DNA from: Alloboseaceae bacterium BT-24-1
Lineage (GTDB): Bacteria > Pseudomonadota > Alphaproteobacteria > Rhizobiales > Beijerinckiaceae
Length of the DNA stretch: 64,000 nt
Assembly: GCA_025846845.1 (NCBI GenBank)
Contig: JAOYTL010000010.1
Span: 186,001 to 250,000, forward strand
Direction of reading: 5' to 3'
Shown: positions 35,798 through 44,973 of the stretch, piece after piece
Position numbering within the stretch: the first letter of the stretch is position 1
How the letters are laid out: every line of letters starts with the position of its first letter
Program-made: the position numbers and the translations under genes
The notes under the pieces: generated by a model
Seen by the model: the letters and a program-made list of their open reading frames with translations, nothing else
What the model was told of the DNA's origin: nothing
The model's database searches: none

Positions 35798-35944
35798 CCC
35801 GGCCTACGGCGCAAGAAATGATCCGCACCACATGCCAGGGCGACAAGGCTGCCATGTGACCGCGAGCAGTGCCCGCCGAGCAGCCTGCTCCTAAGCTCCC
35901 CCGGCAAGGCCTGTCGCCAAAGACGGGCCGCACGGAGGAACACC

Positions 35945-38377
35945 ATGAGCAGAGCACTTCGCGCCGGCGGCGCAGCGTCGCTGTTTGCCATCGCCACCGT
36001 CATGATCGCCGCACCCCTGCCCGCACGGGCCGAGCTTTCGAGCGCAGTCAAGCGCTCGGAGCAGGCCGTCGCCGGGTTGCAGGGGCCGGCGGAGCTCATC
36101 CTCGATCAGTGGGGCGTGGCGCACATCTACGCAGCCTCCACCCGCGATGCGTTGTTTCTGCAAGGCTACAATGCGGCACGCGACCGACTCTGGCAGATCG
36201 ATCTCTGGCGCAAGCGCGGGCTCGGGCTGCTCGCGAGGGATTTCGGCCCATCCTATGTCGCGCAGGATCGCGCCGCCCGGCGCTTCCTCTATCGCGGCGA
36301 GATGGACAAGGAATGGGCCGCCTATGGCCCCGACGCCAAAGCCTATACCGACGCTTTCGTGGCCGGCATCAATGCGCGCGTCGATGAGGTGCGCTCCGGC
36401 AAGCAGCCACTCCCGCTCGATTTTCGCGTCTCCGGCACCTTGCCGGATCGCTGGAGCGCCGAGGACGTGGTGCGCATCCGCAGCCATGGCCTGACCCGCA
36501 ATGTGATGTCCGAGGTCGTGCGCGCCCGCGTCGCCTGCGCCGCCGGGATCGAGGCGGATCGCTTCCGGCGCGTGCTGGAGCCGAGCGTGACGACCAAGGT
36601 GCCCGACGGGCTCGACCCCTGCGCGATCAAGCCGGACATCCTCGACGACTACAATCTCGCGACGCGCGAGGTCACCTTCGCCGCTCCCGGCGAGAAGCGC
36701 GCCGCGCTCGACCGCGACGCCATCTTCGCCACGGCCGGCGACAGCATCTCCACCATCGGTTCGAACAACTGGACGATCGCGGCGAGCCGCACGGCGACCG
36801 GCCGGCCGATCCTGGCCAACGACCCGCACCGCGCCCATGGCGTGCCGTCGCTGCGCTATGTCGTGCATCTCAATGCGCCGGGCCTCTCGGTGATCGGCGC
36901 CGGCGAACCCGCCTTGCCCGGCATCTCGATCGGCCATAATGGCGAGATCGCCTTCGGCCTGACGATCTTCGCGATCGATCAGGAAGACCTCTACGTCTAC
37001 GACACCAACCCGGCCAATCCGAACCAGTATCGCTATGGCAGCGGCTGGGAGGAGATGCGGAGCGTCAACGAGACGATCGAGGTCAAGGGCGAGGCGCCGC
37101 GCCAGGTCGAGCTCAAATTCACGCGTCACGGCCCGATCATGAAGGCCGAGCCCGACGAGAAGCGCGCCTTCGCCATCCGCACGGTCTGGTTCGAGCCGGG
37201 GACATCAGCCTATTTCAACTCGGCCGAATACATGACGGCGAAGGACTGGCCTGGTTTCAAGAAGGCGATGGCGGAATGGGGGGCGCCATCCGAAAACCAG
37301 GTCTACGCCGACAACAAGGGCAATATCGGCTGGATCGTCGGCGGGCGCGCGCCGCAACGGCCGAACCATGACGGCCTCCTGCCGGTGCCGGGCGATGGCC
37401 GCTACGAATGGACCGGCTTCCTCAAGGCCGGCGAATTGCCCGAGGTCTACAACCCGACCGAAGGCTTCTTCGCCACCGCCAATGAGATGAACATCCCGAA
37501 GGATCATCCGCTGCTGGCCAAACGCATCGGCTTCGAATGGTCGGATCCCTCGCGCATCAACCGGATCAAGTCCGTGCTCGGCACCAAGAACAAGGTGACG
37601 CTGGCGGATGCGATGGCCCTGCAGAACGACGACAGCTCGGACAATGCCCGCAAGCTCGCCGCCCTGCTGGCGCCGCTCTCCTCGGATGATCCAATCACGG
37701 CCGAGGGCCTGAAGCAGATCAAGGGCTGGAACCACGAGATCGCGGTCGACAGCGCTGCCGCCGCGCTGTCCGAGGTCTGGATGAGCAAGCATCTCGGCCG
37801 CGCGCTGACGGCCAAGGCGGTGCCGGAGAAGGCGCGCAGCGTGATCGGACCGCTCGATGTGGCAGCGGTCGTCGCCTATCTCGAAGCGCCCGACAGCGCA
37901 CTCGGCACCAATCCGAAGGCCGGGCGCGACGCGCTGCTGCTGGAGACGCTGAAAGCGGCGATGGAGGAACTGCGTCAGTCGCTCGGCCCGGATACGGCAA
38001 GCTGGAACTGGGGCAAGATCCACCACGCCCAGTTCGACCATGCGCTCTCGCCTCTCGCTGGCGGCCCCGACCGGGCGCAGCTCAATGTCGGCCGGCTCGC
38101 CATGGGCGGCTCGGCCTTCAGCCCGCGCGCAGCCTCCTACCGGATCTCCGACTTCAAGGTCACGTCAGGCGCCTCGTTCCGCATGGTGCTGGATGTCGGC
38201 AAATGGGATGAGAGCCGCTTCATCAACACGCCGGGCCAGTCCGGGGACGCCTACAGCCCGCATTATCGCGATCTCGCCCCACTCTGGGCCGCCGGCGACT
38301 ATGCGCCGCTGCTTTATTCGCGGGAGGCGATCGAGAAGGCGGCACGCTCCGTCATCACGCTCAAGCCCGCCGGCTGA
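35945..38377 (+). CDS. Penicillin acylase-family Ntn hydrolase, exported
   Basis: This 810-aa protein has a signal peptide (to about residue 29, PLPARAE), an alpha-chain region, and an autoprocessing site ending in G then SNNW, which places the nucleophile at Ser273. The beta chain has RPILANDPHRAHGVPSLRY, GEPALPGISIGHNGEIAFGL, and the C-terminal WGKIHHAQFDHALSPLAG and VLDVGKWDESRFINTPGQSG. Family members deacylate beta-lactams or acyl-homoserine lactones in the periplasm; which applies here cannot be read from sequence. Length is typical. Confidence 0.93.
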   Translation: MSRALRAGGAASLFAIATVMIAAPLPARAELSSAVKRSEQAVAGLQGPAELILDQWGVAHIYAASTRDALFLQGYNAARDRLWQIDLWRKRGLGLLARDFGPSYVAQDRAARRFLYRGEMDKEWAAYGPDAKAYTDAFVAGINARVDEVRSGKQPLPLDFRVSGTLPDRWSAEDVVRIRSHGLTRNVMSEVVRARVACAAGIEADRFRRVLEPSVTTKVPDGLDPCAIKPDILDDYNLATREVTFAAPGEKRAALDRDAIFATAGDSISTIGSNNWTIAASRTATGRPILANDPHRAHGVPSLRYVVHLNAPGLSVIGAGEPALPGISIGHNGEIAFGLTIFAIDQEDLYVYDTNPANPNQYRYGSGWEEMRSVNETIEVKGEAPRQVELKFTRHGPIMKAEPDEKRAFAIRTVWFEPGTSAYFNSAEYMTAKDWPGFKKAMAEWGAPSENQVYADNKGNIGWIVGGRAPQRPNHDGLLPVPGDGRYEWTGFLKAGELPEVYNPTEGFFATANEMNIPKDHPLLAKRIGFEWSDPSRINRIKSVLGTKNKVTLADAMALQNDDSSDNARKLAALLAPLSSDDPITAEGLKQIKGWNHEIAVDSAAAALSEVWMSKHLGRALTAKAVPEKARSVIGPLDVAAVVAYLEAPDSALGTNPKAGRDALLLETLKAAMEELRQSLGPDTASWNWGKIHHAQFDHALSPLAGGPDRAQLNVGRLAMGGSAFSPRAASYRISDFKVTSGASFRMVLDVGKWDESRFINTPGQSGDAYSPHYRDLAPLWAAGDYAPLLYSREAIEKAARSVITLKPAG

Positions 38378-38387
38378 ACCGGAAAAG

Positions 38388-38417
38388 CTGACCCGGGAGC
38401 TTCGGCTTCCGGGTCAG
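38388..38417. terminator. Shared terminator hairpin between convergent genes
   Basis: CTGACCCGGGAGC (38388-38400), loop TTCG, and GCTTCCGGGTCAG (38405-38417) pair over 13 bases with one G-T wobble. It sits between the penicillin acylase stop and the DUF900 gene stop. Read on the minus strand it is followed by CTTTTCC. Confidence 0.85.
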
Positions 38418-38419
38418 GA

Positions 38420-39415
38420 TTACGAGCGGTCGATCGCGCGGCGCACGACCTGCGTCACTTCGCTGTTCGACAGGAAGAGGTCGTGGCGCAGCAGGCTCCA
38501 GCCGCGGCCAGACGTGTCGGCGACGCGCACGCCGAGCTGCTCAAGCCGCTCGCGGTCGGCCGCGCCGGCGCGGGCGACGCCGCCGGCGATGCGCGATGAG
38601 ACGGCGAGCGCCTTGTCGCCGGGATCGATGATCACGGTCATCCGCCGGGCGATCGAGCCGAGCCTCGGCACGGTCTGCTCGAAGGCGTCGATATCGACAT
38701 CCGGCGAGGCCATGACGACGGCGCCGATCCGGTCGGAAAGGCCTTCGAAATCGCGCAGCTCGCGCAGGCCTTCCAGTGCGAGGAAGCTGCCCATCGAATG
38801 CGCGACGATGTTGATCCGCCCGATCGTCGGGTTGGCGACCAGCGCCTTCAGGGTCTGGACGAAACCGTCGCGCGACCAGAGCGCACTCTCGCGGTCATAG
38901 GCATAGGCGAGCAGCCCGCCGCCGGACGGCCAGGTGAACAGCGCGGTGCGCCCCTCGAAGGCGAGTGCGTGCGAAAGCTGGCCGGCGCTGCGCGCGGCCG
39001 TTTCGAAGGTCTCGTTGAAACCGTGGACATAGAGCAGCACGTCGCGGCCGGTCGCGGAATCGGCGAAGGCCCGGGCGGCGTCGGTCGCGCTGCGCCGGGT
39101 CACGCCGAGCACGGCCCAATCGCCACTGACGACGGAGCTCACCTGCGCGGCGACGCCGCGTCCCGGCGCCGACAGCCTGACCTCGGCGAAGGTGAGGCCG
39201 CTGCCACGCTCGGAGCCGAAATAGGGCGCGCGATCGCCCAATGGCTTGCGCGTCGTCGCGACGAGCAGCTGCGGTTCCTTGCCGAAGGCAGACGTGTCCG
39301 CCGGCCCGACGAAGGGCGATATCGACGCCTCGCTCTGGGCACAGCCAGCCAGCCCCAGCCCGAGGAAGGCGACGAAGGAGCGGCGTGAAACGGCGTGTCG
39401 CGAAGGCGAGGTCAC
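38420..39415 (-). CDS. DUF900 alpha/beta hydrolase, Tat-type lipoprotein, copy 1
   Basis: This 331-aa protein has SRRSFVAFLGLGLAGC at the N-terminus, combining a twin-arginine motif with a lipobox (LAGC). The DUF900 hydrolase body has LLVATTRKPL, VLLYVHGFNETFETAARSAG (oxyanion region), FTWPSGGGLLAYAYDRESA, and the nucleophile elbow INIVAHSMGSFLALEGLREL, with SPDVDIDAF near the acid residue. It is probably a serine esterase or lipase anchored in the envelope; substrate unknown. A paralogue lies just upstream. Confidence 0.9.
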   Translation of the reverse strand: MTSPSRHAVSRRSFVAFLGLGLAGCAQSEASISPFVGPADTSAFGKEPQLLVATTRKPLGDRAPYFGSERGSGLTFAEVRLSAPGRGVAAQVSSVVSGDWAVLGVTRRSATDAARAFADSATGRDVLLYVHGFNETFETAARSAGQLSHALAFEGRTALFTWPSGGGLLAYAYDRESALWSRDGFVQTLKALVANPTIGRINIVAHSMGSFLALEGLRELRDFEGLSDRIGAVVMASPDVDIDAFEQTVPRLGSIARRMTVIIDPGDKALAVSSRIAGGVARAGAADRERLEQLGVRVADTSGRGWSLLRHDLFLSNSEVTQVVRRAIDRS

Positions 39416-39504
39416 TGACGAAATCCGGACATGGGGAATGGGCGAATCTTCTGGCCGCAGAACCCTTAAGGCCAGACCAACGCGGCCAGAATGGGGCAGC
39501 TAAT

Positions 39505-39603
39505 GCAATTCCAGCAAAAGTGCGCAGCGGTTTTGCGTCTGGAATTGCGTCAGAACAAGCAGCTAGAGAACGTTCGCGACTCGCAGAGAAGCGAACATTC
39601 TCT
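39505..39603. repeat. Two tandem extragenic palindromes
   Basis: Palindrome 1 has arms GCAATTCCAG (39505-39514) and CTGGAATTGC (39539-39548), with inner CAAAA / TTTTG. Palindrome 2 has arms AGAGAACGTTCGC (39565-39577) and GCGAACATTCTCT (39591-39603), one mismatch. The second overlaps the stop codon of the DUF900 gene at 39602. The form is that of rhizobial intergenic repeats; the sequence differs from the units at 9667-9779. Confidence 0.8.
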
Positions 39604-40753
39604 ACCGATCGCGCTCCACGAAAGAGGGCGAGGCCTTGGAGTCCAGTCCGAGCATGCCGACGCCCGTTCCGCCATCCAGCCCGTCGGCGCCGAGCCGCTT
39701 TCCGATCATCTGGACGATGCGCGGCGTGGTCGCGAACTTGCCGTGATTGTACTCGTCGTTGGCGCGGTCAGCCGACAGATCAATGATCGTCGCCCCGGCC
39801 TTGCGCAGATCGGCGACGACCTCGGTATCCTTGTCCGAGATCGAGCCCAGCCGTGTCTTGTCGCCGGCAATGCGGCGCGAGAAGTCGAGCGCCTTGTCGT
39901 CCGAGGAGACGAAGACGGTGACCGGCCGCTTGATCGCGGCAAGCTGGGTCTTGAAGACGTCGAGATCGATGTCGGGCGACGCCAGCATGACATTGCGCAG
40001 CTTGCCGCCAAAGCTGCCATCGCCACGGATGGCCGCCTGCCGCAAGGTCTCGACCGTGAGCAGCGTTCCCATCGAATGCGCCAGGATATCGAAGCGGTTG
40101 GCGCCAAGATCGCGAGCGATCACGCGCAAGCCGGTTTCGAGCGCATCGCGCGAAAAGTCGGCGCTGTCGCGATCATAGGGGTAGGCGAGTATCTGGGCGC
40201 GAGATGGCCAGGTGAACAGCACCGGCACGCCCTTGAAGCCGGAATCGGTGACGATCTGGGCAAAACGAAAGGCGGCATCGGCGAAATTGGTGTTGAAGCC
40301 GTGGACGAAGACGAGCACCTCGCGCTCGGCCGGCGGACGCCCGGCGACCGCCGCCTTCACCTCCTTCAGCATCTCCGGCTCGGAGAGCCGTTCGACGGCG
40401 CTGACGGTGAAATGGCTGGCGGGATCTCCGGCGCTCGTGACGCTGCCCGGCAACTCGAGCTGGCCGACCTGATGACTGCGCGGCACGCTGATATCGAGCC
40501 GGGCGAAACCAACTGCCGGACTGCGCTCGCCGCTGAAATATTCGGGTTGCTTGGTCGAGGCGCGCGAGGTCGCAACGAAGATGCGGACCGTGCCTGCAGT
40601 ATCCTCGGGCCTGGCAGCTGAAACGACCAGAACGCGCGGCGGGCCGCCGCAGGCGGCGAGCACAAGCGACAACAGCGAGACGAGAACGAAAGACCGCAAG
40701 CCGGACACCAGACACGCTCTCCCAACCGGCGCGACTCGTCTCACCCTCCCCAT
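39602..40753 (-). CDS. DUF900 alpha/beta hydrolase, lipoprotein, copy 2
   Basis: This 383-aa protein has a lipoprotein signal (FVLVSLLSLVLAACGG) and the same hydrolase core as its neighbour: IFVATSRAST, REVLVFVHGFNTNFADAAFR, LFTWPSRAQILAYPYDRDSA, and nucleophile elbow FDILAHSMGTLLTVETLRQA, then MLASPDIDLDVFKTQL. The two genes are tandem paralogues in the same orientation, but two palindromes and 186 bases separate them, so they are probably separate transcripts. Substrate unknown. Confidence 0.9.
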   Translation of the reverse strand: MGRVRRVAPVGRACLVSGLRSFVLVSLLSLVLAACGGPPRVLVVSAARPEDTAGTVRIFVATSRASTKQPEYFSGERSPAVGFARLDISVPRSHQVGQLELPGSVTSAGDPASHFTVSAVERLSEPEMLKEVKAAVAGRPPAEREVLVFVHGFNTNFADAAFRFAQIVTDSGFKGVPVLFTWPSRAQILAYPYDRDSADFSRDALETGLRVIARDLGANRFDILAHSMGTLLTVETLRQAAIRGDGSFGGKLRNVMLASPDIDLDVFKTQLAAIKRPVTVFVSSDDKALDFSRRIAGDKTRLGSISDKDTEVVADLRKAGATIIDLSADRANDEYNHGKFATTPRIVQMIGKRLGADGLDGGTGVGMLGLDSKASPSFVERDR

Positions 40754-40834
40754 CGCTTGGCAAGAGCCAGGATGACACTGCTGTCTCCAAAAGCCTCGCT
40801 TCCGCTGAGCGCGCGCTCTTGCTACCAGCGGAGC

Positions 40835-41809
40835 ATGGTCGACCTTTCAGCGCTCGGCGATGCGATTCTCAAGGGCGAGCGCGCGGCGCTGGCGCGGGCG
40901 ATCACGCTCGCGGAAAGCAGGCGCGCCGACCATCGCGAACAGGCGCAGGCCCTGCTCTCCCGCCTCCTGCCCCATACCGGCAAGGCGATCCGGGTCGGCA
41001 TCACCGGCGTGCCGGGCGTCGGCAAGTCGACGACGATCGATGCGCTCGGCAGCTACCTCACCCGCCAGGGCCACAAGGTTGCGGTGCTCGCGGTCGACCC
41101 GTCCTCGACCCGCAGCGGCGGCTCGATCCTCGGCGACAAGACGCGGATGGCGCAGCTCGCGGTCGATCCGAACGCCTATATCCGGCCGTCGCCCTCCTCC
41201 GGCACGTTAGGGGGCGTCGCGGCCAAGACGCGCGAGACCATGCTGCTCTGCGAAGCTGCGGGCTTCGACGTCATCCTGGTCGAGACGGTCGGCGTCGGCC
41301 AGTCGGAGACGGCGGTCACCGACCTCACCGACTTCTTCCTGGTGCTGATGCTGCCCAATGCCGGCGACGAATTGCAGGGCATCAAGAAGGGCATCATCGA
41401 GCTCGCCGACATGCTCGCGGTCAACAAGGCCGATGGCGACGGCGCGACGGCCGCACGTGCCGCCGCCGCGCAGTACAAGGCAGCGCTGCATATCCTGGCG
41501 CCGACCTCGCCGCTGTGGTCGACGCCGGTGGTGACGATCTCCGGCCTGACCGGCGCCGGCCTCGACGCCCTCTGGGCCAAGATCGAGGAGCATCGCGCCC
41601 GCTTCGAGGCCAAGGGCCTGATCGCCGAGAAGCGCCGGCGCCAGGACGTCAAATGGATCTGGGCGATGGTGCAGGACCGGCTGCAGGCCAAGCTCCGGCA
41701 CGACCCAGCGCTGAAGGCGCGCACGCCCAAGCTCGAAGCGGCCGTCGCGGCGGGCGAGATGGCACCGACCGCCGCTGCCGACGAGATCGCGAAGGCGCTC
41801 GGCCTGTAA
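40835..41809 (+). CDS. meaB: Methylmalonyl-CoA mutase GTPase chaperone
   Basis: This 324-aa protein starts MVDLSALGDAILKGERAALA and is a G3E-family GTPase. It has Walker A GVPGVGKST, VAVLAVDPSSTRSGGSILGDKTRM, IRPSPSSGTLGGVAAKTRE, VETVGVGQSE, and NKADGDGA for guanine binding. It protects and reactivates the B12-dependent mutase encoded at 21.8-26.7 kb. The ATG at 40835 was chosen as the family N-terminus, although 40757 is open. Confidence 0.95.
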   Translation: MVDLSALGDAILKGERAALARAITLAESRRADHREQAQALLSRLLPHTGKAIRVGITGVPGVGKSTTIDALGSYLTRQGHKVAVLAVDPSSTRSGGSILGDKTRMAQLAVDPNAYIRPSPSSGTLGGVAAKTRETMLLCEAAGFDVILVETVGVGQSETAVTDLTDFFLVLMLPNAGDELQGIKKGIIELADMLAVNKADGDGATAARAAAAQYKAALHILAPTSPLWSTPVVTISGLTGAGLDALWAKIEEHRARFEAKGLIAEKRRRQDVKWIWAMVQDRLQAKLRHDPALKARTPKLEAAVAAGEMAPTAAADEIAKALGL

Positions 41810-41872
41810 GCTCGGGGCGACGCAAGGCCTCGGCACGCCTCTTGAACCCTTACGGCCATGATGGAGGCTTCG

Positions 41873-43249
41873 ATGACGCTTTCGCGCCGCGACTGGCTGC
41901 GCACGGCCCTTTTCGGCACGGTTGCGGCCTCAGTCGGTCCCGTGCTGGCACAGGCGCCGCGCGCGGGCACATCCACTCCACTCGGCACGCTCGGGCTCGA
42001 GGCGGCGCAATTCGGCCTGCGTTCCGGCTCCGCCGATGACCAGTCGCGTACCCTTCAGACAGCTCTGGTCGAGGCGGTCAAGCGCGACGCGCCGCTCATC
42101 GTCGCGCCCGGCCGCTACCGCATCGCCAATGTCGTCCTGCCGGAGAATGCCCGCCTGATCGGTGTGCCCGGCGCGACGCAATTCATCGCCGCCCAGGCCG
42201 GGCCAATGCTGGTGGCGCGGCGGATCAAACGCACGGCGATCTCCGGAATCGTACTCGACGGGCTCGACATCAAGCTCGGCCAGCGCAGCGGCCTGTTCAA
42301 TATCGAGGAGGTGCTCGACCTTGCCCTATCCGACTGCGAATTCGCCAATGCCGGCTCGGTCGGGCTGACGCTCAGTCGGACCGCCGGCCGCATCGAACGC
42401 AACCGGTTCCGCTCGATGCGGGATTCGGCGCTGTTCTCGCTCGATTCCCGCGGGCTCTCGATCGAGGCCAACACGGTCGAGGACTGCGGCAACAACGGCA
42501 TCCAGCTCTGGCGCAGCCAGACCGGGGATGACCAGAGCCTTGTCAGAGGCAATCGCCTCAACCGCATCCGCAACGATGCCGGCGGCGACGGGCCGAACGG
42601 CAACGGCATCAGCCTCTACCGTGCTGGTGGCGTCGTGATCGAAGGCAACAGCCTGCGCGACTGCGCGCTGACCTTCATCCGCAACAATTCCGGCTCGGCC
42701 GTACAGATCCTCGGCAATCAGGGCCGGCGCTGCGGCGAGACCGGGCTCTATTCGGAGTTCGCCTTCGAGGGCGCGATCATCGCCAACAACCTGGTCGAGG
42801 ATTGCGCGCAGGGCGCCAACATCACCAATCTCGACCATGGCGGGCGGCTCTCGGTCTTCGCCAACAACATCATCCGCAATGCGCAGAAGGGCTTCGCGCC
42901 AAAAGGCAAGGAGCTTGTCGGCGGGCTCGGCGTGCATGTCGAGGCGGAAGCGGCGGTGACCGGCAACGTCATCGAGAACGCCAGCGAGGTCGGCATCTCG
43001 CTCGGCTGGTCCTGGGCGATGCGCAACCTCGTCGCCACCGGCAATGTCGTCAGGCGCACCGGGATCGGCATCTCGGTCTCGCTCGTCGGCAAGGAGCGCA
43101 ATGCGCTGATCGCCAATAATGTGATCAGCGAGTCGAAGCTCGGCGCGGTGGTCGGCACCGAGTACGGCAAGGCGGTGACCGGCGATCTGACCAAGGGCGA
43201 AGACAAGCGCGCCGCCGGCATCCGGGTCGAAGGTAATTCCGTCAGCTGA
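41873..43249 (+). CDS. TIGR03808-type Tat-exported beta-helix repeat protein
   Basis: This 458-aa protein starts MTLSRRDWLRTALFGTVAAS, with a twin-arginine signal and cleavage near VLAQ. The body is a right-handed parallel beta-helix of repeats containing NTVEDCGNNGIQLW, NGISLYRAGGVVIEGNSLRD, ETGLYSEFAFEGAIIANNLV and GLGVHVEAEAAVTGNVIENA. This matches TIGR03808, an uncharacterised family restricted mainly to rhizobia-like bacteria. A GGAGG site lies five bases before ATG 41873. It ends overlapping the convergent SulP gene by eight bases. Confidence 0.92.
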   Translation: MTLSRRDWLRTALFGTVAASVGPVLAQAPRAGTSTPLGTLGLEAAQFGLRSGSADDQSRTLQTALVEAVKRDAPLIVAPGRYRIANVVLPENARLIGVPGATQFIAAQAGPMLVARRIKRTAISGIVLDGLDIKLGQRSGLFNIEEVLDLALSDCEFANAGSVGLTLSRTAGRIERNRFRSMRDSALFSLDSRGLSIEANTVEDCGNNGIQLWRSQTGDDQSLVRGNRLNRIRNDAGGDGPNGNGISLYRAGGVVIEGNSLRDCALTFIRNNSGSAVQILGNQGRRCGETGLYSEFAFEGAIIANNLVEDCAQGANITNLDHGGRLSVFANNIIRNAQKGFAPKGKELVGGLGVHVEAEAAVTGNVIENASEVGISLGWSWAMRNLVATGNVVRRTGIGISVSLVGKERNALIANNVISESKLGAVVGTEYGKAVTGDLTKGEDKRAAGIRVEGNSVS

Positions 43250-44921
43250 CAGTCGCGGCGTCGATCGGTTTCAGCGCCCTCACCGCCTCCTCGACGCTGT
43301 GGAAGACATGCTCGGCGCCGATCTCGGCGATCACGCCGAAATCCTCCAGCGCCTGCAGCGCGCGGACAGATTCAGCCCGGGCGATGGCGAAGGTACCGCC
43401 CCGCTCCCGGCAGGCGGCCGCGACAGCGAGCAGCGCCTGCGCCGCGGTATAGTCGATGGCGGGGATGCCGCCGGCGTCGAGCACAAGCAGGGTCGGCTTC
43501 CGCTCCACCAGCAGCGCGAGCACGCCACGTCGGAAGATTTCGGCATTGGCAAAGAGCAGCGGCGCCGGAAAGGCGATCACCAGCACGCCTTTGACCTGCT
43601 CACCGCGATGGCCGGGCTCGGGCGGCCACCAGATCGTCGTGCCGGAAATGCGCAATTGCTCGATCGGCTCGCTGCGGGTCGTCATCCAGACACCGTGCAG
43701 CAGCGACAGGCCGATCCCGACGGCGACGCCCGTCTCGACCGGCAACCAGACGATGGCGAGCCCCGTGAGCAGCACGAGCGCGAACTCGGTTCGCGACTGG
43801 CCGGCGATCCGGCGGATGACCTCGACCCGGACGATGCGCTGCGCCACGAAGAGCAGCACGCCGGCCAGCGCCGCCACGGGCACCTGCGCCAGCAGCGAGC
43901 CGCCGGCGACGGCGAGCACGAGCACGATCAGCGCCGCCGTCGCCGCCGCGAGCTGCGAGCGCCCGCCGCTCTCGGCGACCACGGCCGTCCTTGGCGGGCT
44001 GGCATTGACCGGAAAAGTGCTGGCGAGCCCGGCGAGGAGGTTCGCGGTGCCAAGGCCGATGAAATCCCGGTCGACCTTCGGCTCAGAGCCATCGGGATCG
44101 CGGAAGGAGCGACTGACGGTGGCCGTCTGCATCATCACCACCAACGCGATGACCAGAGCGAGCGGAACGAGACTGCGGATATTGGCCCAGTCGAGCACGG
44201 GCGGCGCCAAGCTCGGCCAGCCGGAAGGCAAGGCGCCGAGCACAGCAACGCCGTGCGTCTCCAGCCGAAACAACATCACCGCCGCCGTCGCCGCCACGAG
44301 CGCCAGCAGCGCCCCCGGCACGCGCGGCGCGAAACGCTCGCACAGGTTCACGATCGCGATCGTCGCAACGCCGATCGCCAACGAGAGCGGATTGACGCCG
44401 CCGAGACCGTGCCAGAGCGCCGCAAGCTGGCCGGCAATGTGATGGCCGCCGCCGGGAATGCCGAGCAGGCCAGGCAGCTGCGACACGGCAATGTGGACGG
44501 CGATGCCGGCGAGGAAGCCGGTCAACACTGGCACGGATAAAAGATCGGCGATCCAGCCCAGCCGGAGCACGCCGGCGAGGACGAGTGCGAACCCGACCAG
44601 GAGCGCGAGCAGGGTTGCCGAGCCTGGCGGGATCGCACCGCCTACAGCCAGCGCCGCAAGGCCGCTGACGAAGATCGGCGTGATCGTCGAATCGGCGCCG
44701 GCGGTCAGAAGACGACTCGCGCCGAATAGAACGAAACCGAGCGTCGCCGCGACGAAGGCGTAGAAGCCGATCTGCGGCTCGAAGCCGCCGAGCCGGGCCG
44801 TCGCCATCTGCTCGGGGATGGTGATCGCCGCGAGCGTCAGCCCGGCGAGCAAGTCGCGGCCGAAGGCGCCGTTGCGACCAATCGCGTTCGGTTTTTCGGG
44901 AGGCGCGGATTCGTGCGGCAT
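43242..44921 (-). CDS. SulP-family inorganic anion transporter with STAS domain
   Basis: This 559-aa protein begins MPHESAPPEKPNAIG and has the SulP membrane domain: FGRDLLAGLTLAAITIPEQMATARLGGF with the family's early-helix motif, about 11-12 hydrophobic segments, FIGLGTANLLAGLASTFPVNASPPRTAV, and RIVRVEVIRRIAGQSRTEFALVL. A C-terminal STAS domain (residues about 445-555, LLVLDAGGIPAIDYTAAQALLAVAAACRERG) is present. The anion could be sulfate, bicarbonate or a dicarboxylate. It lies 52 bases downstream of the asparaginase gene. Confidence 0.94.
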   Translation of the reverse strand: MPHESAPPEKPNAIGRNGAFGRDLLAGLTLAAITIPEQMATARLGGFEPQIGFYAFVAATLGFVLFGASRLLTAGADSTITPIFVSGLAALAVGGAIPPGSATLLALLVGFALVLAGVLRLGWIADLLSVPVLTGFLAGIAVHIAVSQLPGLLGIPGGGHHIAGQLAALWHGLGGVNPLSLAIGVATIAIVNLCERFAPRVPGALLALVAATAAVMLFRLETHGVAVLGALPSGWPSLAPPVLDWANIRSLVPLALVIALVVMMQTATVSRSFRDPDGSEPKVDRDFIGLGTANLLAGLASTFPVNASPPRTAVVAESGGRSQLAAATAALIVLVLAVAGGSLLAQVPVAALAGVLLFVAQRIVRVEVIRRIAGQSRTEFALVLLTGLAIVWLPVETGVAVGIGLSLLHGVWMTTRSEPIEQLRISGTTIWWPPEPGHRGEQVKGVLVIAFPAPLLFANAEIFRRGVLALLVERKPTLLVLDAGGIPAIDYTAAQALLAVAAACRERGGTFAIARAESVRALQALEDFGVIAEIGAEHVFHSVEEAVRALKPIDAATVS

Positions 44922-44973
44922 CGGGCGGGACCGGAAGGCGAGCGATGAGCCTCGCGCCGGCCCGTGGTCGCCG

